A stretch of DNA of 64,000 nucleotides from Candidatus Cybelea sp. (GCA_036489315.1 DASXFZ010000047.1:62001-126000); one strand, 5' to 3'. Numbered from the stretch's first letter, positions 1 to 9,316 are shown. Notes: generated by a model from the sequence alone, not told the origin. Program-made: numbers and translations.

Positions 1-1
1 G

Positions 2-358
2 CTGCGGTACGAAACGATCGTCGGGGAGCGCGGACATAAACTCTCCGGCGGCGAGCGCCAGCGCCTCGCCATCGCCCGCGTACTGTTGAAGGATCCGAGG
101 ATTCTGATTCTCGACGAAGCGACGAGCTCGCTCGATTACGAGAACGAAGCCGCGATTCAGAAGGCGTTGGAGGTCGCGATGCGCGGGCGCACGAGCTTGG
201 TAATCGCGCACCGTCTGTCGACGGTGCTGGCCGCCGACATCATCTTCGTCGTCGATAACGGGCGCATCGTAGAACAAGGCCGCCACGCGACGTTGCTGGC
301 GCGCGGCGGCCTCTATGCTCGCCTCTATCGAACGCAGTTCGCCGGTATATCGGCGTAA
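2..358 (+). CDS. ABC transporter ATP-binding/permease protein, C-terminal fragment
   Basis: The window opens inside this gene; only the last 118 codons are present. They hold the end of a nucleotide-binding domain: the ABC signature [13 protein letters not shown], a Walker [13 protein letters not shown] and the switch histidine region VIAHRLST. The DEATSSLD and H-loop wording is typical of ABC-B type exporters (MsbA/LmrA-like), in which a membrane domain is fused upstream; that part lies outside the window, so substrate cannot be judged. The protein ends normally at TAA. Confidence 0.93.
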   Translation: MRYETIVGERGHKLSGGERQRLAIARVLLKDPRILILDEATSSLDYENEAAIQKALEVAMRGRTSLVIAHRLSTVLAADIIFVVDNGRIVEQGRHATLLARGGLYARLYRTQFAGISA

Positions 359-372
359 CCGGCCGCCGAAAT

Positions 373-618
373 CTATTCGGCGGCTTGGATTCCGAGGTTG
401 ACTTCGTTGATGGCTTGTTTAACGAGGTTGATCGCGTTTACGCGATGCCCGCTCTTATTCGCCTGAGCGGAATTGAGCTCGTTGAGCGCGGTTTCCAGAT
501 CATGCTTCGCGTTGACCATGTGGGTCTGGACCGCGAGGGCCGTCCCGGCGCCGATGACGCCGAAGAAGATCGCACAGAGCAGGAAGAGCGCCGCGAATCT
601 CGTTTTTGAAAGCGTCAT
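373..618 (-). CDS. Small exported/membrane-anchored protein of unknown function
   Basis: An 81-residue protein with an N-terminal hydrophobic segment (about residues 8-30, LFLLCAIFFGVIGAGTALAV) that is a signal peptide or single membrane anchor, followed by a polar, helix-prone region rich in Asn, Ala and Glu. Its ATG lies 2 bases after the stop of the gene at 621-974, so the two form a short operon. I do not recognise the family. The C-terminal heptad-like pattern suggests a small helical periplasmic domain, which is inference. Confidence 0.7.
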   Translation of the reverse strand: MTLSKTRFAALFLLCAIFFGVIGAGTALAVQTHMVNAKHDLETALNELNSAQANKSGHRVNAINLVKQAINEVNLGIQAAE

Positions 619-620
619 TG

Positions 621-974
621 CTACGGGGCGCTTCCCATTGAAGACTTGAGCGAGGCTTTGAACTTTGCTTGCTGATCGGGCGTCATCACGCCGTAGATGC
701 CCTTGAGCAGCTGCTCCTTAGCCGATTTCTTTGTCGCTGCGTCGGCGTTGGCCGTCTGCTGCTGATACTGCTCGATCATCGGCTTGATCTTCAGCTTCTG
801 CCGCGGCGAAAGGCCGGCCGCCTGAATCGCGTTTTTTACAGCCGTCTGGACCTGCTGCGAGTTTGGCTGGCTCGCCTGGGCAACGACCAAGCCCGTATTG
901 TTGTGGGTGGAAGCGGCGGCCGGGGCTATCGCCGCCGAGAATAACAATGCCGCAAGAAATCCGAATGTGCGCAT
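621..974 (-). CDS. Exported helical protein, possibly Spy/CpxP-like
   Basis: A 117-residue protein with a clear Sec signal peptide (MRTFGFLAALLFSAAIAPAAAS). The mature part is helical and Gln/Lys-rich and contains LSPRQKLKIKPMIEQY and MTPDQQAKFKASL, reminiscent of the LTxxQ-type motifs of periplasmic Spy/CpxP proteins. The match is by motif only, so the family is tentative. It is the first gene of a two-gene operon with the 81-residue exported protein at 373-618. A likely ribosome-binding site (AGGAG) sits just upstream of the ATG. Confidence 0.7.
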   Translation of the reverse strand: MRTFGFLAALLFSAAIAPAAASTHNNTGLVVAQASQPNSQQVQTAVKNAIQAAGLSPRQKLKIKPMIEQYQQQTANADAATKKSAKEQLLKGIYGVMTPDQQAKFKASLKSSMGSAP

Positions 975-1013
975 AGTGCTCCTTTAGTAGGAAAGGGTGG
1001 TTGCTGCGGATTT

Positions 1014-1691
1014 CTAGGCGGGCGGCCGCAAGCCTGGCAAATCCATGATCATCGGCTCGACAGGAACGTGCAGCGCCGGCTCGGTTGCCGCCTGGATCTC
1101 TTCGACGCTGACTCCCGGCGCCAGCTCGCGCAGGATCAAGCCTTCCGCGCCGACGTCGATCGTGCCGAGGTCGGTGATGATGCGGTTGACGACGCGCCGC
1201 CCGGTCAGGGGGAGCGAGCACTCGCGCACGATCTTGTGCGCGTTGCCCTTCGCAACGTGCTCCATCATCACGATGACGCGCTTTGCGCCATGAACCAAGT
1301 CCATCGCCCCGCCCATTCCCTTGACCATCTTGCCCGGGATCATCCAGTTCGCGAGATCGCCGCGCTCCGAGACCTGCATCGCGCCGAGCACCGCGAGATC
1401 GATGTGTCCGCCGCGAATCATTCCGAAGGAGAGCGACGAATCGAAAAACGACGCGCCCGGCAGAACGGTCACCGTCTCCTTGCCGGCGTTGATCAAATCG
1501 GCGTCCTCCTGCCCTTCGTACGGATAGGGGCCCATGCCGAGGATACCGTTCTCACTCTGCAGCGTCACCGTTACGTCCGACGGCACGTAGTTTGGAACGA
1601 GCGTCGGCAGGCCGATGCCGAGGTTCACATATTGCCCGTCGCGCAGTTCTTGCGCCACGCGCGCAGCAAGCTGCGTCCTCGTTAATGCCAT
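1014..1691 (-). CDS. scoB: 3-oxoacid CoA-transferase, subunit B
   Basis: The 225-residue sequence fits the beta subunit of succinyl-CoA:3-ketoacid (or acetoacetate) CoA-transferases in length and motifs: [13 protein letters not shown] near the N-terminus, and [12 protein letters not shown], in which the Glu is the family's catalytic residue that carries the CoA thioester. The enzyme moves CoA between succinyl-CoA and a 3-oxoacid in the cytoplasm. The ATG follows the stop of scoA by 6 bases, so the subunits are co-transcribed. The acyl donor and acceptor cannot be read from sequence. Confidence 0.93.
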   Translation of the reverse strand: MALTRTQLAARVAQELRDGQYVNLGIGLPTLVPNYVPSDVTVTLQSENGILGMGPYPYEGQEDADLINAGKETVTVLPGASFFDSSLSFGMIRGGHIDLAVLGAMQVSERGDLANWMIPGKMVKGMGGAMDLVHGAKRVIVMMEHVAKGNAHKIVRECSLPLTGRRVVNRIITDLGTIDVGAEGLILRELAPGVSVEEIQAATEPALHVPVEPMIMDLPGLRPPA

Positions 1692-1697
1692 GCCGAA

Positions 1698-2480
1698 CTA
1701 CCCCGTGTCACCCTGAGCCTGTCGAAGGGCTGTCGAAGGACGGGTGGTCACGCGTTCGATGCGCTTGCCTTGCGCCCCGACGTGCACGATGCGCTGCACG
1801 AAGACGCCCGGCAGGTGGACGCTCTCCGGGTCGAGCGCACCGGGCTCGACCAGCTCCTCGACTTCCGCAATCGTAGTTTTGCCGGCCATCGCGCAGAGCG
1901 GATTGAAATTGCGCGTCGACTTGTGGAAGATCAAGTTGCCGGCACGATCGGCGATCGAGGCACGCACCAGTGCGTAGTCGCAGACGATTCCGGCTTCGAG
2001 CACGTACTCGCGGCCATTGAAGACGCGCGTCTCCTTTTTCGGCGAAGCGACCGCCGTGCTGCCATCGGCGTTGTACCGCCAGGGTAACCCTCCGTCGGCG
2101 ATCAGCGTGCCGTCTCCGGCCGGGGTGAAGAAGGCCGGAATGCCGCATCCGCCGGCCCGCAAGCGTTCCGCGAGCGTTCCCTGCGGCACCAGCTCGACCT
2201 CGAGCTCGCCGCTGAGATACTGCCGCTCGAACTCGCGGTTCTCTCCGACATACGAGCCGGTCGTCCGCCGAATTCGCCGGTTATCGAGCAACACGCCGAG
2301 GCCCCAGCCGTCCACGCCGCAGTTATTCGAGACGGTGATTAAATCGGCGGCGCCCTGCTCGAGCAATGCCTCGATCAGGTTGTGCGGGATGCCGTTAAGC
2401 CCGAAGCCGCCGACCGCGATCGAAGCGCCGCTGGGAATGTCGGCGACCGCCTCGGCGCAGGAGGTGTAGACCTTCTCCAT
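1698..2480 (-). CDS. scoA: 3-oxoacid CoA-transferase, subunit A
   Basis: A 260-residue alpha subunit. The N-terminal half has the CoA-binding [17 protein letters not shown] glycine-rich motif and [15 protein letters not shown]; it ends with the usual [19 protein letters not shown] region. It is the first gene of scoA-scoB; AGGGCGGA precedes the ATG. An oddity is the extreme C-terminus (about residues 247-260, ending [10 protein letters not shown]), which is translated from the interspersed repeat at 1706-1740. The natural end of the protein was therefore probably extended or replaced by the repeat. Confidence 0.93.
   Translation of the reverse strand: MEKVYTSCAEAVADIPSGASIAVGGFGLNGIPHNLIEALLEQGAADLITVSNNCGVDGWGLGVLLDNRRIRRTTGSYVGENREFERQYLSGELEVELVPQGTLAERLRAGGCGIPAFFTPAGDGTLIADGGLPWRYNADGSTAVASPKKETRVFNGREYVLEAGIVCDYALVRASIADRAGNLIFHKSTRNFNPLCAMAGKTTIAEVEELVEPGALDPESVHLPGVFVQRIVHVGAQGKRIERVTTRPSTALRQAQGDTG
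1706..1740. repeat. Interspersed short repeat, copy 1 (inside the scoA 3' end)
   Basis: Reads TGTCACCCTGAGCC then TGTCGAAGGG on the plus strand, followed by a second partial unit CTGTCGAAGGA. The same 24-base unit (on the other strand CCCTTCGACA..GCTCAGGGTGACA) recurs at 17507, 42764 and, in partial or expanded form, at 31567 and 50814. Here it is translated as the last residues of ScoA. Confidence 0.85.
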
Positions 2481-2527
2481 TCCGCCCTAATGCGCCGACG
2501 GAACGGGCGCCGCCTTCGTGGAACCTA

Positions 2528-3700
2528 GTGAGCCTTATGGCTACAGCACCGATCGATATTGCAGCAAACGAAGAAGAGGCGATGATCCTCGCCATGGTGC
2601 GCGAGCTGGTCGCCGAGAAGGTGGCCCCGCGCGCCGCCGAGATCGACGCAACCGGCGAGTTTCCGTGGGACGTAAAAGCGCTCTTCGCGCAAAACGATCT
2701 TTTGGGGATTCCGATTCCAGCGGAGTACGGAGGCCTCGGAGGCACGTTCGTCACCTACGTTAAGGTCGTCGAAGAGATCGCCAAGGCGTGCGCGTCGAGC
2801 GCGCTGATCGTCGCGGTGCAGGAGCTCGGCATGCTGCCGATCATGATCGGCGGCAGCGAAGAACAAAAGCGCCGTTTCCTCCCGAAGATCGCGTCGGGCG
2901 AACACCTCGTCTGCTACGCGCTCACCGAAGTCTCGAGCGGCTCCGACGCGCTAGGCTCGATGCGCACGCGCGCGGAGAAGCGGGGCGATAACTACGTGCT
3001 CAACGGCCAGAAGATTTGGATAACCAACGGCAGCGTGGCCGACGTCGTTTGCGTCTTTGCCGTTACCGACCCGGCGGCGGGTTCGCGCGGCGTCACCGCG
3101 TTCGTCGTCGAGAAAGGGGCGCCCGGCTTTACCGTAGGGAAGCTGGAGAAAAAGATGGGGATCCGTGGCTCACCGACCGTCGAGCTGATCTTCTCCGATT
3201 GCGAAGTGCCCGCAGCCAACCGTCTCGGCGAAGAAGGCGAGGGATTCAAGATCGCGATGAAGGTGCTCGACAAGTCGCGTCCTGGCATCGCGGCACAGGC
3301 GCTCGGCATCGCTGCCGGCGCGCTCGACTACGCAACCAACTACGCAAAGGAACGCATCGCATTCGGCAAGCCGATCGGCCAGCATCAAGGCGTCGGTTTC
3401 ATGCTCGCCGACATGAAGACCGAGGTCGAAGCGGCACGGCTAACGCTCTACGAGGCCGCGCGGCGGTGCGACGCGGGTGGACCGGACGTGACGCTCTGGG
3501 CGGCGATGGCGAAGCTCAAGTGCGGTGACGTCGCGATGTCGGTCTCAACCGATGCCGTGCAGGTGCTCGGCGGTTTCGGCTACTCCGTCGACTACCCGGT
3601 GGAGCGGATGATGCGCGACGCGAAGATCACCCAGATCTACGAAGGGACTCAGCAGATCCAGCGCCTGGTAATCGCGCGTAACCTCGTCGGGAGGGCATAG
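2528..3700 (+). CDS. Acyl-CoA dehydrogenase
   Basis: A 390-residue flavoprotein of the acyl-CoA dehydrogenase family, which oxidises acyl-CoA to 2-enoyl-CoA and passes electrons to ETF. Seen: the FAD/substrate signature CYALTEVSSGSDALGS, the middle beta-domain, and YEGTQQIQRLVIARNL at the C-terminus, where the Glu is the expected catalytic base of short/medium-chain enzymes. GTG at 2528 is used here; an ATG at 2537 would shorten it by 3 residues. It is divergent from scoAB across 47 bases and ends 4 bases before the phosphoesterase. Together with ScoAB it suggests fatty acid or branched-chain acyl-CoA oxidation. Confidence 0.95.
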   Translation: MSLMATAPIDIAANEEEAMILAMVRELVAEKVAPRAAEIDATGEFPWDVKALFAQNDLLGIPIPAEYGGLGGTFVTYVKVVEEIAKACASSALIVAVQELGMLPIMIGGSEEQKRRFLPKIASGEHLVCYALTEVSSGSDALGSMRTRAEKRGDNYVLNGQKIWITNGSVADVVCVFAVTDPAAGSRGVTAFVVEKGAPGFTVGKLEKKMGIRGSPTVELIFSDCEVPAANRLGEEGEGFKIAMKVLDKSRPGIAAQALGIAAGALDYATNYAKERIAFGKPIGQHQGVGFMLADMKTEVEAARLTLYEAARRCDAGGPDVTLWAAMAKLKCGDVAMSVSTDAVQVLGGFGYSVDYPVERMMRDAKITQIYEGTQQIQRLVIARNLVGRA

Positions 3701-3704
3701 CGTC

Positions 3705-5069
3705 TTGCGGCGCGCGCTCCTTTTCGCGCTCGTGCTCGCCGGGGGATGCAACTATACTTCGCCTTTATCGACGGGCGCGCATAGTTACGATATACCGCCC
3801 GCGACACAGGCCGCCGTCAAACCGAACGGCCTCACGAAAGGGAAGGTCTCGCACGTCGTGATCATCGTGCAAGAGAATCGCACGCCCGATAATCTGTTCC
3901 AAGGCCTCAAAGGCGCCGACATTCAGTCCTACGCACTCAACTCGGCGGGACAGAAGGTTGCCTTACAGCCCGTCTCGCTCAAGGCTCCCTACGACGTCGA
4001 CCACGAGCACCGCGCCTACGCGATCGAAAGCGACAGCGGCGCGATGAACGGCTTTAACCTCGAACACTCGTCGACGTGCAAGAGGCCCACGGGCTGCCCG
4101 AAAATCGACGTGGCGGCGTATGGCTACGTGCCGAGTAAGGAGACTGGGCCGTACTTCGCGATGGCACGCCAGTATGCGTTCGGCGACCATATGTTCCAGA
4201 CCAATGAAGGGCCGAGCTTTCCCGCGCACCAGTATCTGATCAGCGGAACGTCGACGGTCACGCAGAGCTCCACGCTGCGCGCCGCCGAGAATCCGTTTAC
4301 GCCGCAGCAGAAGTACACGGGCGGGTGCGATTCGCCCGCTGGATCGCTCGCACTGCTGATCGACGCCAATGGCGAGGAGCTGCAGGAGACCTATCCGTGC
4401 TACGACCGTACGACGCTGATGGACCTGATCGCCGGCAAGGGTCTGACGTGGCGTTACTACGAGTGGAAGACCGGCCCCGGGCTCTGGAACGCACCCGACG
4501 CGATCCGCCATCTGCAGCAGAGCTCGCAGTTTAAATCGGAAGTCGTAGCGCCGCCGTCGCAGGTGATTACGGATATTTCCAATGGGCAGCTCGCTTCGGT
4601 CGTGTGGGTGACGCCGACGGCCAGAGCCTCCGATCACGCGAACATCACCAATGGGACTGGACCCTCATGGGTCGCCTCGGTCGTCAATGCGGTCGGCGAA
4701 AGCCGTTACTGGGACAACACGGTCATCTTCGTCGTCTGGGACGATTGGGGCGGCTGGACCGATCACGTTTCGCCGCCGGTCTACAACTCATACGAGCTCG
4801 GCTTTCGCGTGCCGGTGATCGTCATCTCGCCTTACAGTAAAAAAGGCTACATTTCGCGCGTTCAGCATGAGTTCGGCAGCATCCTGAAGTTCACCGAAGA
4901 GGCCTTCGATCTGGGATCGCTCGGGTCGACCGACGTGCGCTCGGACGATTTCGCCGATTGCTTCCAGTTCGCGCACAAACCGCGCGCGTTCAAGAAGATT
5001 CCCGCACCGCTTGGAGCCGCCTATTTCTTGCACGAACCGGTGGGTAACGAGCCTCCCGACGACGACTAG
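3705..5069 (+). CDS. Lipoprotein of the phosphoesterase family (acid phosphatase/phospholipase C type), paralogue 1
   Basis: A 454-residue protein beginning at TTG, with GGGAGGG about 10 bases upstream at the end of the acyl-CoA dehydrogenase gene. The N-terminus is a lipoprotein signal with lipobox LAGGC. The catalytic fold is the phosphoesterase (AcpA/PLC) family: [31 protein letters not shown], the metal-site motif WDDWGGWTDHV and GFRVPVIVISPYSKKG near the C-terminus. It should hydrolyse phosphate esters outside the cytoplasmic membrane; the substrate is unknown. It is one of three paralogues in this window (12163, 48414). Its TAG stop overlaps the convergent stop of the next gene by 4 bases. 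Confidence 0.9.
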   Translation: MRRALLFALVLAGGCNYTSPLSTGAHSYDIPPATQAAVKPNGLTKGKVSHVVIIVQENRTPDNLFQGLKGADIQSYALNSAGQKVALQPVSLKAPYDVDHEHRAYAIESDSGAMNGFNLEHSSTCKRPTGCPKIDVAAYGYVPSKETGPYFAMARQYAFGDHMFQTNEGPSFPAHQYLISGTSTVTQSSTLRAAENPFTPQQKYTGGCDSPAGSLALLIDANGEELQETYPCYDRTTLMDLIAGKGLTWRYYEWKTGPGLWNAPDAIRHLQQSSQFKSEVVAPPSQVITDISNGQLASVVWVTPTARASDHANITNGTGPSWVASVVNAVGESRYWDNTVIFVVWDDWGGWTDHVSPPVYNSYELGFRVPVIVISPYSKKGYISRVQHEFGSILKFTEEAFDLGSLGSTDVRSDDFADCFQFAHKPRAFKKIPAPLGAAYFLHEPVGNEPPDDD

Positions 5070-7552
5070 AGCTCTAAAGCGACGGCGACCGCTCCGTCTT
5101 CGGTCCATTCCGCGCCCAGCGCGGTGACCGCTTCGTATTTATCGCCGAGCTGCGCGCGCAGCGCATCGACCATTCGCTCGTACTCTTGCTGCTCGGTGTG
5201 CTCGCGGCCGGCCTCGAGCGCGATGAGCCGGCTATCGACATAACCGAGCAGCATCGCCGCGCGCTCGCAGCTGACCCTCTCGCGCCGTCCGTGCTCGGGC
5301 TGCAGTGCGCCGATTGCGGCGATGTGCTGCAGAATGTAGACCGTCAGCACGGTCAGCTTGAACTCCCTGGCAATAACGAGCGCCTCCGCCGCGTGAGCGC
5401 GAGCGTCGTCAAAGCAATCCATCACGACGAGATATGCCGCCATGTTGCAGAGGTCGATCGCGACGGAGCGGCGATTGTGCCACGCTTCGTGGCCCGCCCT
5501 TGCTTCTTCGGCCCGCTGCAGCGCCGCCGCCGTATCGCCGGCAGCAAACTCGATCTCGGCGAGATTTCCGGCGATCGAGGCCGCCGGGCGCTCGAGATTG
5601 AGGGCGACGTAATACGTCAGCGCCTCCGCGTAGCTTAAGCGTGCGCCTTCGACGTCGCCGCAGCGCGAGCGCAGCGTGCCGAGATCGCCGAGCACGACGG
5701 CCTGCAGGCGCCGGACGTCGAGACGCTGCGAATCCTCCAGGGCCGCCTGTAAGAACGCCTCTGCCTCGGAGGTGCGCCCCAGCGCTCCCGCGGCGACGCC
5801 CGCTGCCTGTCGCGCGCGCGCCATGTGCAACTCGTCGAGAGATCCCAGCGTCAGCGCGCGTTCCGCGGCTTTGAAGGAGGCCGCGTACTCGCCCAACGCG
5901 CTGCACAACGAAGCGTCGGCAATGTATAGGAGGGCAGAGGTCTGCGCCAAGACGCTCTCGCCAAGCTCAGAGAGCGCCAGCCGAACCCAGTTGCGGCCTT
6001 CGACTGGAGCGATTGAGTACCAAGCGCGCGCGAGCGCACCGGCAATCTCGCATCCAGTCTGCACGTCCTGCTGTTCGACCAGCGCCCAGCCGAGCGCAGC
6101 GCGGCAGTTGTCGAGCTCGGCATTGGCATCGCGCAGCCACGTACGCTCGTCGGCCGCGTACCAGTCTCGATCGAGCCGCTGCGCAACGCGCAGGCAGCTG
6201 CGCGCGTGGCGTTTCGCGATCGCTTCACGTTCGCCGCGCCGGGTGAGCTTATCGAGCGCGAACTGCCGGGTGGCCTCCAGCATGTGGTAGCGCGCTTCGC
6301 CCCGCGAGAAATCCACCATGATCATCGACTGCGCGATCAGCGCAGAGAGCAGCTCCAGGATGTCGTCGCCTGCGAGCATTCCGTCGGCGCACACCGTCGT
6401 CGCCGTGTCCAAGCTAAAGCTGCTGGCGAATATCGCGAGACGGTCGAAGAGCAAGCGCGCCTGCGAGGAGAGCAGCACGTAACTCCACTCGATCACCGCG
6501 CGCATCGTTTGATGGCGCGGCAGTGCTGCGTGATCGCTCGGAGTCAGCAGATCGAAGATCCGGTCGAGCCTTTCGGAAATCTGCCAGGGGGAAAGAACGG
6601 TCGCGCGCGCGGCCGCCAGCTCGATCGCGAGCGGCAGACCGTCCAGCCGCCGGCAGATATCGATGATCGGTGCGACGTTCTCGCCGGTCACCATAAAGCG
6701 CGCATCCGCCGCGCGAACGCGGTCGACGAACAGCGCGATCGCTCCATACTTCATCGCCTCGCCGGGCGCGACCAACTTCTCCTCGGGCACGGAGAGCGAG
6801 GGCAAGCGATAGATGCGCTCGCCCGTGATCTTCAGCGCCTCCCGGCTGGTCGTCAGGAACGTTACCTTCGTGCACTCCCGCAGGATCGAGCCCGCGACGC
6901 GGCGCGCTTGATCGATGACGTGCTCGCAGTTGTCCAAGACGAGCAAGAGCTGCTTCTGCGAAAGGTGCGAAAGCAGCGTCGTCAGCAACGGCGTCTTTGG
7001 CGACTCCTGAATACCGAGCGCGTTAGCCAGTGCGTGCGCGACGAGATCGGGATCGTTGAGCGGTGCGAGCTCGACGAACCAAACACCGTGGGAAAAATCG
7101 TTGGCGAGCTGGGCCGCAACTTCAATCGCGACCCTCGTCTTGCCGGCGCCGCCGGTTCCGACGACGCTGACGATTGGCGAACTCATGACGAGCCGGCGTA
7201 TCTCCGCCACGACGTCGTCGCGCCCCAGGAACGAGGTCAGCTGCCTCGGCAGGTTGTGGCTGGGAGTGATTTCTTGTTCTTGCAGGCGCAGCCCGCGCGC
7301 GCGCCGTGCCGATTCTTCGAGCGCCGTACGCGCTTCGGGCGGCAGCCGCAGCGCCTCGGCGAGGCGCTCGAGCGTTTTCGGGTACGGAACCTTGCGATAG
7401 CCGCGTTCGAGCGCGCTGACGGCTTGCACGCTAACCAACGCGCGATCCGCGAGCATCTGCTGCGAAAGGCCGGCCTGCACCCGAAAGTTTTTGAGCAGCG
7501 ATGCCAGCTCGAGTGCAGCCGACCTTTCGTCAGAAGCGGCCTTTGATTCCAC
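5066..7552 (-). CDS. XRE-type HTH / NB-ARC (STAND) ATPase / TPR transcriptional regulator
   Basis: An 828-residue cytoplasmic regulator with three parts. Residues about 14-70 form a Cro/XRE helix-turn-helix (LSQQMLADRALVSVQAVSALERG). Residues about 100-420 are a STAND NTPase starting NLPRQLTSFLGRDD, with Walker A VGTGGAGKTRVA (about 131-142), Walker B LLLVLDNCEHV (about 203) and RLDGLPLAIELAAAR. The remainder is helical, with TPR-like repeats. This layout is that of signal-integrating activators of the AfsR/LuxR-like group with a ligand- or partner-sensing repeat domain. It is a lone gene, and its effector and targets are unknown. Its stop shares CTAG with the convergent phosphoesterase gene. 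Confidence 0.9.
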   Translation of the reverse strand: MESKAASDERSAALELASLLKNFRVQAGLSQQMLADRALVSVQAVSALERGYRKVPYPKTLERLAEALRLPPEARTALEESARRARGLRLQEQEITPSHNLPRQLTSFLGRDDVVAEIRRLVMSSPIVSVVGTGGAGKTRVAIEVAAQLANDFSHGVWFVELAPLNDPDLVAHALANALGIQESPKTPLLTTLLSHLSQKQLLLVLDNCEHVIDQARRVAGSILRECTKVTFLTTSREALKITGERIYRLPSLSVPEEKLVAPGEAMKYGAIALFVDRVRAADARFMVTGENVAPIIDICRRLDGLPLAIELAAARATVLSPWQISERLDRIFDLLTPSDHAALPRHQTMRAVIEWSYVLLSSQARLLFDRLAIFASSFSLDTATTVCADGMLAGDDILELLSALIAQSMIMVDFSRGEARYHMLEATRQFALDKLTRRGEREAIAKRHARSCLRVAQRLDRDWYAADERTWLRDANAELDNCRAALGWALVEQQDVQTGCEIAGALARAWYSIAPVEGRNWVRLALSELGESVLAQTSALLYIADASLCSALGEYAASFKAAERALTLGSLDELHMARARQAAGVAAGALGRTSEAEAFLQAALEDSQRLDVRRLQAVVLGDLGTLRSRCGDVEGARLSYAEALTYYVALNLERPAASIAGNLAEIEFAAGDTAAALQRAEEARAGHEAWHNRRSVAIDLCNMAAYLVVMDCFDDARAHAAEALVIAREFKLTVLTVYILQHIAAIGALQPEHGRRERVSCERAAMLLGYVDSRLIALEAGREHTEQQEYERMVDALRAQLGDKYEAVTALGAEWTEDGAVAVALEL

Positions 7553-7590
7553 CGAGAAAGGCCTTCGTGCCGCTCGGCGTCAGGTCTTTG

Positions 7591-8607
7591 CTACAGCGGT
7601 TCCGGCGCAACTCCAAACGGCGGGCTGCTCGAACCGCCCACGCTCAACGTGCAGGTGATCGACCCCTTCTTGTTCTGACCGCGTTTCTTGCCGGGGGTTA
7701 CCGGAATACCGCAGATGTAGCCGTCAAGATCCGCTACCCACAGGTCCTTACCGTGGTGATCGAAATTCATGTTGAGCGGCTCTTCGATATCGGGCTGCGA
7801 ACCGGACGGACCGCCGACGACGTACTGCCGGCACTTCGACGTCTTCTGACAGCGGTAGATCGTCTTGGCTTCGGTATCGATGTAGTAGAGGTTGCCGGAC
7901 TGGTCGAACGCCAGGCCGCCCGCCAGCCGCAGCCCGCTCACGAGCAGCGTTCCGGGTTCGTTGCAGCCGGTAAACTCCACGATCGAGCCGCCCGAGGCAG
8001 CATTGAAACTCCAGTAGCAGTTGCCCTGATGGTCGACGGCGACGCCCATTCCCTCGACGCTCGCGGCACCAAAGGTGAGAACGCGGTTCGGCGTAACGTG
8101 GCGGCTCACGTAGACGCTGACGCTTCCGGTCGCGCCGCTGGTCGTGCTCTTGTTCGATACGGCCACGAGGTTGCGGTCCGGCGCGAGCGCGACGTTGACC
8201 GGAAGTTCGTTATAATCGGTAAGCGACGAGGTGGGGCCCTTGAGCTTCGCCTTCCTGGATTGGTAAACGAGTACGTTGCTGCCGCCCTCGTTGGCGACGT
8301 AGAGCCAGCCGTTTTGCGTCGTCATCGCGCCCTGAGGTTCCGAGAGGCCCGGGACGTTCTCGAGGAAGTTTAAATTGAGACCGCTCTGGCCTTGGCGCTG
8401 GTAAACGCTGACGTCGTCACCGTACATTTGGGTCGTGTAGACCACACCTCCGCCCGATTTCTTGTGGAGCGCGCGTGACAACTCGGCCCGAGCCATTGTG
8501 CCCGACGTTGCGGGAAGGCTCGAGCTAAAGCCGTTGCTGCACCCGCCCAGCAGAGCAACCAATGCGAGCGCGCCAATCTGTAAACGGCCGATTTTACGAA
8601 AAGGCAT
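7591..8607 (-). CDS. Lipoprotein with NHL/SMP-30-like beta-propeller repeats
   Basis: A 338-residue lipoprotein: positively charged start, hydrophobic stretch and lipobox LLGGC (about residue 22). The mature part has repeated short beta-strand units with D-x-x-G-N-L-Y/W patterns (VDHQGNCYWSF, FDQSGNLYYID, FDHHGKDLWVADLDG), as in NHL or SMP-30-type propellers. The start at 8607 is chosen because GTGGAGACC precedes its ATG; an ATG at 8628 would add 7 residues with no good ribosome-binding site. The function is not known. Such propeller lipoproteins usually bind ligands or proteins at the cell surface. Confidence 0.75.
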   Translation of the reverse strand: MPFRKIGRLQIGALALVALLGGCSNGFSSSLPATSGTMARAELSRALHKKSGGGVVYTTQMYGDDVSVYQRQGQSGLNLNFLENVPGLSEPQGAMTTQNGWLYVANEGGSNVLVYQSRKAKLKGPTSSLTDYNELPVNVALAPDRNLVAVSNKSTTSGATGSVSVYVSRHVTPNRVLTFGAASVEGMGVAVDHQGNCYWSFNAASGGSIVEFTGCNEPGTLLVSGLRLAGGLAFDQSGNLYYIDTEAKTIYRCQKTSKCRQYVVGGPSGSQPDIEEPLNMNFDHHGKDLWVADLDGYICGIPVTPGKKRGQNKKGSITCTLSVGGSSSPPFGVAPEPL

Positions 8608-8665
8608 GGTCTCCACTCTTTCCAACATCTGCGATTTTGTCCCTAGAGGGGATATCCCACCGCAG

Positions 8666-8715
8666 AAAAAACGTGCCCGCCTCGCATCCTCCGAGAACGA
8701 TGCGAGACGAGCACG
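8666..8715 (-). terminator. Rho-independent terminator
   Basis: On the minus strand a 16-bp stem (CGTGCTCGTCTCGCAT pairing with ATGCGAGGCGGGCACG, two G-U pairs) with a 12-base loop is followed directly by TTTTTT. It lies 18 bases past the stop of the secreted protein at 8734-9195, whose transcript it should end, and insulates the propeller lipoprotein downstream. Confidence 0.88.
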
Positions 8716-8733
8716 TCGCGAAGCTCCGTACGA

Positions 8734-9195
8734 CTAGATGGAGTTTGTGATATCGAGATCGGCCCAGCCGACGGTCTTGCCCTTCTTATTGTTGAAAGAG
8801 AAGGTCGCCGTGCATGAACCGGCCGTCGCGCCGGGCATAACGCTCCAACCGTCGCCCGAACCTTGGGTAACGGTCGCGATGCCCGAAGCGCCGCCGCAGT
8901 TGTCGTTCTCGCCGAGCGTGCCCTTCTTGCTCTTGGGGTTACGAACCGTGACGGTCTGCGGAGCGTAGTTCGACGCTGTGAAGTCGACGCTGCAAGGCGT
9001 CACGCGCACGCCGCCGTGCGCCGAACAGTGTCCCTTGACGTCCGGATTGACGATCGAATGGACCGACGAAGAGCCGCCGACGGCCGCTGCCGGATTAACC
9101 GCCTGCGATCCGCTGCAACCGGCGAGCGTTGCGGCCGCCACCGCAGCAATCATGCCGGCCGGCAGCAGCCGGGGGTAAGACCGAGTATGTAGCAA
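8734..9195 (-). CDS. Small lipoprotein of unknown function
   Basis: A 153-residue protein starting at TTG with GAGGAG 10 bases upstream. The signal peptide ends in lipobox LAGC. The mature region is Gly/Ser/Asn-rich with beta-strand character (PQTVTVRNPKSKKGTLGENDNC, WSVMPGATAGSCTATFSF), consistent with an immunoglobulin-like or choice-of-anchor type fold, and has several cysteines that could form disulfides outside the membrane. I do not recognise the family. It has its own strong terminator (8666-8715). Confidence 0.72.
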   Translation of the reverse strand: MLHTRSYPRLLPAGMIAAVAAATLAGCSGSQAVNPAAAVGGSSSVHSIVNPDVKGHCSAHGGVRVTPCSVDFTASNYAPQTVTVRNPKSKKGTLGENDNCGGASGIATVTQGSGDGWSVMPGATAGSCTATFSFNNKKGKTVGWADLDITNSI

Positions 9196-9223
9196 GTTTT
9201 TATTCTCCTCGATTGTAGAGTAA

Positions 9224-9256
9224 CGTGAGGGGCCCTCTTAGGACGGGCCCCTCACG
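9224..9256 (-). terminator. Perfect 12-bp hairpin, possible terminator of the S9 peptidase transcript
   Basis: CGTGAGGGGCCC (9224-9235) is fully complementary to GGGCCCCTCACG (9245-9256) with a 9-base loop. It lies between the S9 peptidase stop (9317) and the next gene's TTG start (9195). There is no U-tract after the stem on either strand, so it may be a Rho-assisted terminator or an RNA-stabilising 3' hairpin. Confidence 0.5.
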
Positions 9257-9316
9257 ACCACGCACGAGGATGTTATCACCCCACAAACGGCTTGAAACCA
9301 TGCAGTACCCAGTGTG

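Noticed and set aside
8629-8660. CCCTAGAGGGG hairpin upstream of the propeller lipoprotein
   Set aside because: Only a short imperfect stem with no adjoining regulatory sequence; the stronger terminator at 8666 accounts for the region.
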